Shown piece after piece: positions 1-6,976 of a stretch of DNA of 64,000 nucleotides. Where the stretch lies: the NCBI GenBank assembly GCA_028819845.1, contig JAPPKS010000032.1:239503-303502 (forward strand). Direction: 5' to 3'. A program made the position numbers and the translations under genes. This stretch comes from Candidatus Poribacteria bacterium. Its GTDB lineage: Bacteria; Poribacteria; WGA-4E; PCPOR2b. Positions within the stretch are counted from its first letter, which is position 1. Each line of letters begins with the position of its first letter. The notes beneath the pieces were generated by a model that was given only the letters and a program-made list of their open reading frames with translations, was not told the DNA's origin and searched no databases.

Positions 1-474
1 GATGTCGTGAGGCGTGCCGAGTTTGACCTTTAGGATTGGGTAATCCCGCACCTCACGCGCTTTGCGTCCCATAATTTCCGGTTCGTCCAGCCCAATTGTA
101 AACGCCGTGCGCGGGGTTTTTTTGGGATTGAGTCCCAACAATTGGTAAAGCGGCACGCCTAACCGCTTGCCGATCCGGTCATGCAACGCCATATCAACAG
201 CGCACTTCGCCGCATAATTCCTTGGTAGCGTACATTCCAACCTATCCATCACGGCTTGAATGGCATCTAAATCCCCATCAAGATTTGAATCGAAAATTTC
301 TAGAGCTGCCTGAACCGTCTCGACATCTTCACTGTAGAACCGAGCCGGCGCAGCTTCGCCAAAACCGCCGTCAATCTCGACGGAGATAACTTGACGAAAC
401 TGATCGACTTCCCGCCTCGATATTTTGAACGGATGGACAAGCTGAAGGTTTGTGACGCTATGCCGAATGTTCAT
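1..474 (-). CDS. L-Ala-D/L-Glu (dipeptide) epimerase, enolase superfamily, 5' part
   Basis: This minus-strand frame stays open from an ATG at 474 to the window edge (158 codons), so the gene continues beyond base 1. It begins MNIRHSVTNLQLVHPF and carries the N-terminal capping domain of the mandelate racemase/muconate-lactonizing group. That is followed by CAVDMALHDRIGKRLGVPLY, which matches the conserved 'DxALxDxxGKxxGxPxxxLLG' segment of dipeptide epimerases. Close to the edge is LKVKLG, the K-x-K catalytic lysine motif of the family. The metal-binding Asp/Glu residues would lie outside the window. The expected role is epimerisation of peptidoglycan-derived dipeptides in the cytoplasm. No clear Shine-Dalgarno precedes the start. 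It is transcribed divergently from the sigma-factor cluster. The family call is good; the exact substrate is not certain. Confidence 0.82.
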   Translation of the reverse strand, partial: MNIRHSVTNLQLVHPFKISRREVDQFRQVISVEIDGGFGEAAPARFYSEDVETVQAALEIFDSNLDGDLDAIQAVMDRLECTLPRNYAAKCAVDMALHDRIGKRLGVPLYQLLGLNPKKTPRTAFTIGLDEPEIMGRKAREVRDYPILKVKLGTPHDI

Positions 475-500
475 AGTGTCAATCTGAGAAGAGGAGGATT

Positions 501-626
501 ATGTCGGATGATGCGCGATGGCGACATCTAGCGGCAAAAGAATTAGGGAATCAAATTTCAATTTTAGCACGGCGTCAGTTGGTTCCGCAATCACTAACGG
601 CAGCATGGTCCCCCCTCCCGTTTTGA
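501..626 (+). CDS. possible 41-aa small protein
   Basis: A short frame (starts MSDDARWRHLAAKEL, 41 residues, TGA at 624-626) has a strong GAGGAGG ribosome-binding site five bases before its ATG. It lies between the divergent epimerase gene and the sigma-factor gene. There is no recognisable domain and no hydrophobic segment. The RBS is the only real support. It could equally be the decayed start of a longer gene or part of the sigma gene's leader. Confidence 0.25.
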   Translation: MSDDARWRHLAAKELGNQISILARRQLVPQSLTAAWSPLPF

Positions 627-722
627 AATGAAAGTGCATCAACAAGAAAACGAAATCAAAAAAGAGGTAGAAAATGTCGTAAAACCGTGTCTTTATTAGG
701 TAAAAGAGAGGAACAACCCACA

Positions 723-2162
723 GTGACCATTGAGGACGATACAATTTCTCGCGCACAATCCGGGGACGAAAGTGCATTCGTCGGTCTGATGCGGGTGCAT
801 TATGGCTTTGTCTACGCGATTGTTCTCGGAATCGTGAAAAATCCGCAAGACGCCGAAGAGGTCGTGCAAGATTCCTTTCTTAACGCTTATCACGGCCTGC
901 CAGACCTCGAGGATGGGAAAAAGTTTAAATACTGGCTGGCAAAAATTGCGCGAAATCGTGCGCTCAACTGGCAGCGAGAACAGCGGATTGATACCGTGTC
1001 CATAAATGAGGTGGGCGAGCACACACTATCGCCCTCGGATGCACCGGACGACGAGTTGATTCACCGTGAACAGCGGGAACTCATTCGCCGTGCGATTGAG
1101 ACGCTCTCGCCAAGCGAGCGGGAGGTTGCCCGATCATACTATATTGAAGGTGCAAGCTACGATGAATTAACAAAGGCGCACGGGCTGTCGTATAAAGCGG
1201 TTTCGGTTCGGCTTTCACGCGCCAAACAGAAACTCTCCAAGCGGTTAGGTCAGTTGCTTACCGGTGCGTTTGTTTTCCCTGCTTCAACACTCAAGAAAAT
1301 TTCCTCAGGAGGGCTTACGATAATGAAAGTTGGAACAGTACCCAAAATCACCGCGGGGGTAGTAGCCGTCGTCATACTAGCCTACATCGGGACGCGCCAG
1401 TTCATTTGGCCGAAAGTGGATACGTCTCCATCGGTCGAGGTTGTAACTTCAACTGAGTCCATAAACTCAGATGCCCAAACAGACGCCATACCTAAAGGTG
1501 CGGTCACCGCGCCCCCGCGTGAAGATATACCGCAAATCTCCGCGGAGGAGATGCAGCAGATTGAGGACTTCTTCGCTCAACTTGATGAGGCGGACGCGCA
1601 ATCGGAAACGGATACGTCACAACAAACAACGGACACAGCATTGGATAAGAACGCCGAAGCGGGACATGCCACCGACTCATGGGCGACGCCAGAAGACACA
1701 ACTCAATCCGCTGAAGATGTAATGAACGCTTATCTGAAGGCGTTTCGAAATTTTGACGTTACCGGGATTCGTTCATTTTTGACAGATGCCGCCAAAGAAG
1801 AGTTTGAAAGTAGTTTGCCTATGCTCATGGGAGGGTTGCCTCACGATATTGGGGATATTTTTGAAAATAGCGGGATATCAGAAGACAAGGCAGATGAGAC
1901 ACTTCAGATGGTACAAGGAATGATGCAACCAATCCTTAAACAGATGTTTAGTCAAGCAGAGATTGTGAGCAGTGAGTTTGTCGGCGAGGAATTCCACTTT
2001 CGATTAAGGGTCCAGTTGCCGGGAATGTCAGAGATGCTAGGAAGGTTTGGGCAGGACATTTCAGAGATTCCTGAAACATTTCAGGCGCCTGAGATGCCGG
2101 AAATGCCCGACTTTCTTCATAAGATGCGAAAAGAGAACGGAGTATGGCAGATTTATCAGTAA
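723..2162 (+). CDS. ECF sigma-70 factor fused to membrane anchor and extracytoplasmic module
   Basis: The first ~180 residues are an ECF sigma factor. Region 2 contains DAEEVVQDSFLNAY and region 4 contains SYKAVSVRLSRAKQKL. A single hydrophobic segment follows at about residues 206-228, then a charged linker with the motif ISAEEMQQIEDFFAQLDE. From about residue 329 to the end is the ~150-residue module shared across this cluster, ending KMRKENGVWQIY. The frame extends upstream to a GTG at 687, but I chose GTG 723. It follows GAGAGG and aligns with the start of the paralogue at 9437 (MTIEDDTISRAQSGDESAF against MANTKNLICRVQTGDEGAF). The N-terminus should be cytoplasmic and the module outside the membrane. 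An internal RBS/ATG at 1307-1325 may also yield the anchor plus module alone. Sigma identity is clear; the module's function is unknown. Confidence 0.88.
   Translation: MTIEDDTISRAQSGDESAFVGLMRVHYGFVYAIVLGIVKNPQDAEEVVQDSFLNAYHGLPDLEDGKKFKYWLAKIARNRALNWQREQRIDTVSINEVGEHTLSPSDAPDDELIHREQRELIRRAIETLSPSEREVARSYYIEGASYDELTKAHGLSYKAVSVRLSRAKQKLSKRLGQLLTGAFVFPASTLKKISSGGLTIMKVGTVPKITAGVVAVVILAYIGTRQFIWPKVDTSPSVEVVTSTESINSDAQTDAIPKGAVTAPPREDIPQISAEEMQQIEDFFAQLDEADAQSETDTSQQTTDTALDKNAEAGHATDSWATPEDTTQSAEDVMNAYLKAFRNFDVTGIRSFLTDAAKEEFESSLPMLMGGLPHDIGDIFENSGISEDKADETLQMVQGMMQPILKQMFSQAEIVSSEFVGEEFHFRLRVQLPGMSEMLGRFGQDISEIPETFQAPEMPEMPDFLHKMRKENGVWQIYQ
1307..1325 (+). promoter_or_regulatory. internal RBS and ATG inside the fused sigma gene
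   Basis: AGGAGGG at 1307-1313 lies nine bases before an in-frame ATG at 1323, exactly 200 codons into the sigma reading frame and just before the membrane segment. Initiation here would give a separate ~279-aa anchor-plus-module protein starting MKVGTVPK. The paralogue keeps the same arrangement at 10022-10039, and the stand-alone gene at 4029 starts with the similar MKFGTLHK. Confidence 0.6.
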
Positions 2163-2212
2163 TCGGAACGTGACTATGTTCACGCTTGCTTCCTGTCTTA
2201 TAAGATGTCACG

Positions 2213-2250
2213 AGGCGATTGGTTAAACCCATTCGCCTTTTTTCTTTTCA
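2213..2250 (+). terminator. rho-independent terminator and copy 1 of a 3' repeat
   Basis: AGGCGATTGGTT pairs, with one mismatch and a bulge, with AACCCATTCGCCT, followed by a T-rich run, about 50 bases after the sigma gene stop. The downstream text to about 2286 (TATCCTGAAAATCCTTTA) belongs to a repeat found again near 4881, 6672 and 9270. Confidence 0.65.
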
Positions 2251-2380
2251 TACTGCTAAATATCTGCTATCCTGAAAATCCTTTAATGGGATAATCCCAA
2301 AAATCGAACGTAAACGCACGCGGTCTGAACCGCCTGCTGGCAAAGAAAATCGAACCAATCATAGTAGGGAGAATAGAATA

Positions 2381-3178
2381 ATGAAAGTACCGAACCTCAT
2401 ATGTACAATTTGCCTCGCTTTGATACTCGGATCCGATGCCGCGGCTACGAGTGCGAAGGAGCAGCTTGAAAATTCGCCGCGGCACGGCGAATGGGTGAAA
2501 ATCCCGTCGACTAAAGGGCGGAGCGTGAATGCCTTTATTGTTTTTCCTGAGATTAAAGAGCAGGCGACTTCGGTTATTGTCATTCACGAGATTTTCGGAC
2601 TGACCGATTGGGTAAGGCTCGTCGGCGACAGACTCGCTGAAGCAGGTTTTGTCGCCATTTGCCCCGACATGCTTTCAGGTATGGAAGGCGGCGGCACCGA
2701 GAGTTTCGAGTCCGGCGACGATGTTCGCAGAGCCATCCGGAATCTCGATTCCGATCAAATTACGGCCGATTTGAAAGCGGCGGCGAAATACCTTCGAGAC
2801 CTGCCCTCAACAACGGACAAGGTTGCTGTGAGTGGGTTCTGCTGGGGCGGCGGACAGACATTTCGGTTCGCGGCGAACGACGACACAATTGCCGGCGCGT
2901 TTGTCTTCTATGGTCCTCCGCCAGCCGGCGAAGCTATCCGTGATATTAAATGCCCTGTCTACGGATTTTATGGCGAGAACGACAATCGGATTAATGCCAC
3001 AATCGAACCTACCAAAGCCGCCGCAAACGCAGCCGGGGTGAGTTATGAGCCGGTAACCTATTCCGGTGTTGGCCACGGCTTCCTCAGACACGGGATGGCT
3101 GACGGTGCAAACAATACCGAAGAGGGAGCGGTGGAAAAAGCCTGGAAGCGATTTGTGGATTTGCTCAAAGCACTTTAG
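2381..3178 (+). CDS. dienelactone hydrolase family protein, secreted
   Basis: 265 residues. An N-terminal signal peptide (about residues 1-22, LICTICLALILGSDAAA) precedes an alpha/beta hydrolase. VIHEIFGL is the conserved early strand and loop. GFCWGG supplies the nucleophilic Cys of the dienelactone-hydrolase G-x-C-x-G-G elbow. GENDNRI gives the Asp and GVGHGFLR the His, so the Cys-His-Asp triad is complete. Secreted members of this family act on esters or lactones; the substrate here cannot be told. The start has a GGGAGAAT ribosome-binding site about ten bases upstream. The stop overlaps a GTG by one base, so the next gene, a PhyH dioxygenase, is probably co-transcribed. Confidence 0.88.
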   Translation: MKVPNLICTICLALILGSDAAATSAKEQLENSPRHGEWVKIPSTKGRSVNAFIVFPEIKEQATSVIVIHEIFGLTDWVRLVGDRLAEAGFVAICPDMLSGMEGGGTESFESGDDVRRAIRNLDSDQITADLKAAAKYLRDLPSTTDKVAVSGFCWGGGQTFRFAANDDTIAGAFVFYGPPPAGEAIRDIKCPVYGFYGENDNRINATIEPTKAAANAAGVSYEPVTYSGVGHGFLRHGMADGANNTEEGAVEKAWKRFVDLLKAL

Positions 3179-3237
3179 TGGAACGCGATCACTGGGCGAG
3201 GGAGGCGATTTTTTTCAGCGCCAATGAGACTTCATTG

Positions 3238-3975
3238 ATGTTAAGCGACGAAGCTCAAAAACAGTTTCATGACGAAGGATACCTCGTATTAGAGCGACTG
3301 ATATCCGGCGATAAACTAGACCACTATTTAGCGGTTTTCGATGAATTGGTCAAGCGAAGCAAACATGTCCCTGTCGATACGCCGCACTGGTCATTCGAGA
3401 TTGACGAAGAGGGGCAGCAGATACCGGGCTTTTTGCACAAAATTCAAGGTGTCTGCGTCCTTGAGCCGCGCATCGTTGCCCTGGCTAAAGAATCGGAAAT
3501 CCTCGACCGCGTTGCGCCGCTAATCGGACCGGACATTGACGTGTTCGGGACAAAGTTCTTCCCAAAACTCCCCGGCGGCGGAACATCTGTCTTCTGGCAT
3601 CAGGATAACTTCTACTTCGGGACGAACACCGGGCAGGTTGTAAGCTGCGCGATTTACCTTCAAGACGCGGACCGGGAAAACGGCTGCCTGCGGGTGGTTC
3701 CCAAAAGCCATAAATCGAAAGTTATCGCAAAACATCACAGAAACCCCAACACGTATGGCAGTTGGGTTCAAATTGATGAATCGGACGCGATTGATGTAGA
3801 AGTGCCGAGGGGTTCGGTTGTGATATTCTCAGCAAACCTGCTGCACGGCAGCCACGATAATCGCAGCAATCGAACGCGCTACTGCGCCGAATGGCATTAC
3901 ACACCCGCTGACCTGCTGCTGGAGCGTTTCCCGCGCGATAAAATTAAAGACCGGCACAATGTTCGAGAAATCTAG
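3238..3975 (+). CDS. phytanoyl-CoA dioxygenase (PhyH) family protein
   Basis: 245 residues from the ATG at 3238. It starts MLSDEAQKQFHDEGYLVLERL, which matches the usual N-terminus of the family; a GTG at 3178 would add 20 residues of unlike sequence. The iron ligands are visible: HQD in WHQDNFYF, and the distal His in LLHGSHDNRSNRTRY, with the Arg nearby that binds 2-oxoglutarate. GCLRVVPKSH is the typical strand between them. These are cytoplasmic Fe(II)/2-oxoglutarate oxygenases that hydroxylate small molecules. The substrate is unknown. Its coding region follows the hydrolase with almost no gap, suggesting one transcript. Confidence 0.9.
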   Translation: MLSDEAQKQFHDEGYLVLERLISGDKLDHYLAVFDELVKRSKHVPVDTPHWSFEIDEEGQQIPGFLHKIQGVCVLEPRIVALAKESEILDRVAPLIGPDIDVFGTKFFPKLPGGGTSVFWHQDNFYFGTNTGQVVSCAIYLQDADRENGCLRVVPKSHKSKVIAKHHRNPNTYGSWVQIDESDAIDVEVPRGSVVIFSANLLHGSHDNRSNRTRYCAEWHYTPADLLLERFPRDKIKDRHNVREI

Positions 3976-4028
3976 AAACGGTTCTTGTTACCAATAACCA
4001 CACGCGAAAACGCTATTCAGGAGAAATT

Positions 4029-4838
4029 ATGAAATTTGGAACGCTTCACAAAACCGTAACCGGTGCAGCAGCCCTCATTTTAGTCGGCACGATTATAACA
4101 CTCTGGTTCATTTCGGCTGAAGAGGATTCGGATCGAGAGGTTGAGATTGTAATATCATCGCCAACGGAGTTTTCAGAGTTGGCCGCTCATACGAGTACGG
4201 CGCGAAAAGCCGAAATCGCCGTTCCTTTACCGGAAGACACGCCGCGAATCTCTGCCGCAGAGCTGCAGCAAATTGAGGACTTTTTCGCCCAATTCGAAGA
4301 CATGGATGTGCAGTCAGCGTTGGATGTACCGCAATTCTCACTAGACGGAGAGGTGATGCAGGATACGGATGAACACTATTCTGACGACTCGAGTGCTGAT
4401 CTAGAGCATCCCGCTGAACAAGTGATGAATAAGTTCGTGGATGCGTTTAGAAATTTCGATTTGGAGACGGTTATCCCATTCACTACTGAAAGTGCCAGGA
4501 AACCGATTGAAAACATATTGAGTGTTCTCGGCGGGGTAATGCCGGAAAAAATGCTGAATGACCACCTGAGTTCGATCGACGATGGTATGTCGCAAACTGA
4601 AATAGATGAGGCAGTTGAGTCGGCTTACAAAGCAATGGATTCAATTCGATCTCCGGAAAACCTAGCGAAATGGCGTCGAATTTTCCGCCAGACGCAAATC
4701 GTGAGCAGCGAACATGTCGGCGATGAATTCCAATTTCGATTGACGGTGCCATTGCCCGATAGGTACAACAATTTTGGACTAGTTGTTAGCATGCGAAAAA
4801 TAGACGGTGAGTGGCGCATCTATCGGATGGAAAGTTAA
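4029..4838 (+). CDS. membrane-anchored module protein without the sigma part
   Basis: 269 residues, starting MKFGTLHKTVTGAAALILVG after a CAGGAG ribosome-binding site. A single membrane segment spans about residues 11-30. The motif ISAAELQQIEDFFAQFED occupies about residues 76-93, and the shared module runs from about residue 127 (PAEQVMNKFVDAFRNFD) to the end (KIDGEWRIYRMES). Apart from the missing sigma factor, the order is the same as the C-terminal 280 residues of the gene at 723. It therefore looks like the product expected from the internal start there. The module resembles small alpha+beta 'NTF2-like/DUF4878' folds in length and pattern, but I cannot assign it. Confidence 0.8.
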   Translation: MKFGTLHKTVTGAAALILVGTIITLWFISAEEDSDREVEIVISSPTEFSELAAHTSTARKAEIAVPLPEDTPRISAAELQQIEDFFAQFEDMDVQSALDVPQFSLDGEVMQDTDEHYSDDSSADLEHPAEQVMNKFVDAFRNFDLETVIPFTTESARKPIENILSVLGGVMPEKMLNDHLSSIDDGMSQTEIDEAVESAYKAMDSIRSPENLAKWRRIFRQTQIVSSEHVGDEFQFRLTVPLPDRYNNFGLVVSMRKIDGEWRIYRMES

Positions 4839-4874
4839 ACAACCAACGTCTCTCACCCCAGGCCCGCGCTAGGC

Positions 4875-4945
4875 ATTTATTTTAACCCATTCGCCTGTTT
4901 TATTTTCAACCGGCAAATAATCAGTTATCCTGAAAATCCTTTACT
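4875..4945 (+). repeat. copy 2 of the 3' repeat (degenerate terminator)
   Basis: AACCCATTCGCCTGTTTTATTTTCAACC and then TTATCCTGAAAATCCTTTA match the sequence after the genes ending at 2162 and 9121. The left arm of the hairpin is worn away here, so terminator function is doubtful. Confidence 0.5.
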
Positions 4946-4946
4946 C

Positions 4947-5064
4947 TTAGGACTTACGCAGTTCGGCTTGTAGTAGCGTAATTTATTGCGCGTCCGGCAG
5001 GTCGTTCACTTCCTTGACTTGACAAATTTTTTTTGTTAAATCGGGCGTTAAATTGCCCTACTAC
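4947..5064. mobile_element. MITE-like palindromic element
   Basis: TTAGGACTTACGCAGTT at 4947-4963 is followed by GTAGTAGCGTAATTTATTGC (4970-4989). A near-exact inverted copy of that, ending GCCCTACTAC, lies at 5042-5064. The arms bracket ~50 bases without coding potential. The same TTAGGACTTACGCAGTT...GTAGTAGGGCAAT text recurs at 63155. It sits exactly where the following module copy loses its 5' half. Confidence 0.55.
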
Positions 5065-5069
5065 GAACC

Positions 5070-5370
5070 TTGGGACGCATTGAGATGCGTCAGCTGGCTG
5101 AACAGCAGATGCGGAGTATTGAACAAGACATACGAACTGGGCCTTTTGAACGGAAGATGCGAAGTGTGTGGATGAAATCTATCAGTCAGCTGGAGGTTAT
5201 GCGTAGCGAATATGCCGGTTATGAATTCCACTTTGTATTGGGAGGTCCAAAGCCGGATATGTCGGAGATTACAGGGATAGAAATTTCAGACGTTATTGTG
5301 GCAATACACTGGTTAAGATGCGGAAGAGAATGGCGTGTGGCGCGTTTATGAGAGTGAGGCATTGGACTAG
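5070..5370 (+). pseudogene. decayed copy of the shared module
   Basis: Only the second half of the module is left: EVMRSEYAGYEFHFVLGGPK matches EIVSSEFVGEEFHFRL of the first copy. The reading frame then shifts twice. KMRK is read in a second frame and ENGVWRVYESEALD with a TAG at 5368-5370 in a third, consistent with single-base losses. No start codon with a ribosome-binding site is present, because the MITE-like palindrome ends six bases upstream. Confidence 0.7.
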
Positions 5371-5480
5371 CGCGAATCTGTATCCGATGGAACGCATCCG
5401 AAGGTGAATAATCGGGTTGCGGCTGTATTCTTGCTTCCTCAAGGCAACTTAATTGTTCTGAGTGGCGGTTGAAAATTTAA

Positions 5481-5499
5481 TGTAATTTATGAAATTACA
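5481..5499. promoter_or_regulatory. perfect dyad, possible operator
   Basis: TGTAATTT-ATG-AAATTACA is a perfect 8-base inverted repeat about 110 bases upstream of the lipoprotein gene at 5609. It could be a protein-binding site. No T-run follows, so it is not a terminator. Confidence 0.35.
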
Positions 5500-5608
5500 T
5501 GTAAGTATGTTCATACTCAAGTTTTAAATGACTTCCCGCGATAAGCAACCTGTTGCTAATGCCTTACAAGGTTTGTATACCAAACGCTACTACCGGAAAG
5601 GAGAGAAA

Positions 5609-6226
5609 ATGCGATTTGTAATTGTAATCATTGTCTGTATATCGTTGTTAATTACCGGGTGTTCATTGGGTGTAACCGAGAAAAAAGATGTGAAGATACC
5701 GACAGAAAGCACGTCTCAATCTGCTGAAGATGTGATGGACGTTTATGTAGAGGCATACAGAAATGCGGATTTTGAGGCGTTGATTCCATGCGTGACGGGT
5801 AATGCCAGAGAAGCGATTGAACGTAACATGCATTTCCTAAACGGAGGGTTTCAAGAAGACTACATGAAATTAGTAGAAAATTTTATCCCAGAAGGTATGT
5901 CGGACGAAATGGCGAACGGCGCAATTCAGACATTGGACGAGATAGTAAACGGACCCATGATGCAGGAAATGCTGCGATCAATGTACAATCAAGTAGAGGT
6001 TGTGAGTAGTCAGCATGTCGGCGACGAATTCCACTTCCAATTCAGAAGGTTTTTACCGAAGGTTGAGATGCCGAATCTATCGGACATGCCGGAGATTCCA
6101 GGGATGGAATTGCCGGAGATTTCAGAATGGCCAGAGATGCCGGAAAGCTATGATACGACTGTTAAGATACGCAAAGAGGACGGCGAATGGATTATTTATG
6201 ATATTGAGTATTTGCATTTACGATAA
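5609..6226 (+). CDS. lipoprotein carrying the shared module
   Basis: 205 residues from ATG 5609, preceded by AAAGGAGA. An upstream ATG at 5528 would place 27 polar residues before the signal, so it is unlikely. The signal MRFVIVIIVCISLLITGC ends in a lipobox (ITGC), so the mature protein should be lipid-anchored at the outer face of a membrane. The module runs from about residue 37 (SAEDVMDVYVEAYRNADFEA) to the end (RKEDGEWIIYDIEYLHLR). It includes VVSSQHVGDEFHFQF and a Met/Pro/Glu-rich stretch of MPEIPGMELPEI type. The same module sits in sigma-fused and peptidase-fused forms nearby. Confidence 0.82.
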   Translation: MRFVIVIIVCISLLITGCSLGVTEKKDVKIPTESTSQSAEDVMDVYVEAYRNADFEALIPCVTGNAREAIERNMHFLNGGFQEDYMKLVENFIPEGMSDEMANGAIQTLDEIVNGPMMQEMLRSMYNQVEVVSSQHVGDEFHFQFRRFLPKVEMPNLSDMPEIPGMELPEISEWPEMPESYDTTVKIRKEDGEWIIYDIEYLHLR

Positions 6227-6860
6227 AAACTCGACCTTAAACTAGGTTCTGTTGACATTTAATCGAAACCTGACAATCAAGAGCGGGGCACAGACACATG
6301 ACCCTTCGTAGGGGTTGGGTCCCCCAACCCTTTGTTCACAGTCTGACACGCTTTCGGACTGCTTTAGGTTGTTTGACCAAATTCGGTAATACTCTAGAAA
6401 ATAGTGCAACATGCCGGCTTAATTGAGCCAAGACCGTTGTGGAACACTCTTGTTGTTTTGTAAAGGTATGATTCTTGATGAACAACCCACTCAATCTGTA
6501 TGGTTGGGAGTTCCCTGCCCGCGTTGGCCAATGGGCGAGGTGACCTGATAAACACTATCGCCCTCGCTATTCACTCGGTTGATCCCCTACGATTACAGGC
6601 AGCTTCACATAAATGTCAACACGCCCCAGTCCGCAACCGAATTTCCCATGACTTTACGCGTCAATTGGCCGACCTATTCGCCTGTTTTAACTTCAACCCG
6701 TGAAAAATCTGGTGTCCGGAGAATCCTTTACTCCCGTAAATCCTGATTCAGATGTCTACTCTCTCAATTACACCAAGCTGATTAACTTAATTAATGATGA
6801 GGATGCCGCGCTAGTGATGTTTTTTAAGTGTATCAGAATCTCTCTACCCGTAGCAAAGGG
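6227..6860. other. gene-free spacer with repeats
   Basis: No convincing gene. ACTAGGTTCTGTTGACATTT at 6241 recurs at 37829. GGGTTGGG-tcc-CCCAACCC (6312-6330) is a hairpin. 6553-6588 is a reverse-oriented copy of the dispersed repeat family seen at 31508 and 35303 (GGATCAACCGAGTGAATAGC on the minus strand). 6672-6733 is copy 3 of the 3' repeat (ATTCGCCTGTTTT...GAGAATCCTTTACTC). A 67-codon frame at 6500 crosses these repeats and is not believed. Confidence 0.5.
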
Positions 6861-6970
6861 TTAAATACTTGGGAGCTATTTACTAAAGAGATTGCGCAGT
6901 GTTTGAGCTTTCCGTCAACACCGCCAACCAGCGGTTGATGCGAACCAGAACCAAACTCAAGGAGGAGTCA
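6861..6970 (+). pseudogene. relic of an ECF sigma factor region 4
   Basis: One frame gives TWELFTKEIAQCL. One base later another frame gives ELSVNTANQRLMRTRTKLKEE. Together these read as the helix-turn-helix end of a sigma-70 region 4, broken by one frameshift and lacking everything upstream. Its last codons (AAGGAGGAG, 6959-6967) form the ribosome-binding site of the next gene, as in the intact sigma fusions. Confidence 0.6.
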
Positions 6971-6976
6971 ATTGCA

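Noticed and set aside
6500..6703. 67-codon plus-strand frame
   Set aside because: It runs through two intergenic repeats, lacks a ribosome-binding site and shows no protein-like composition.
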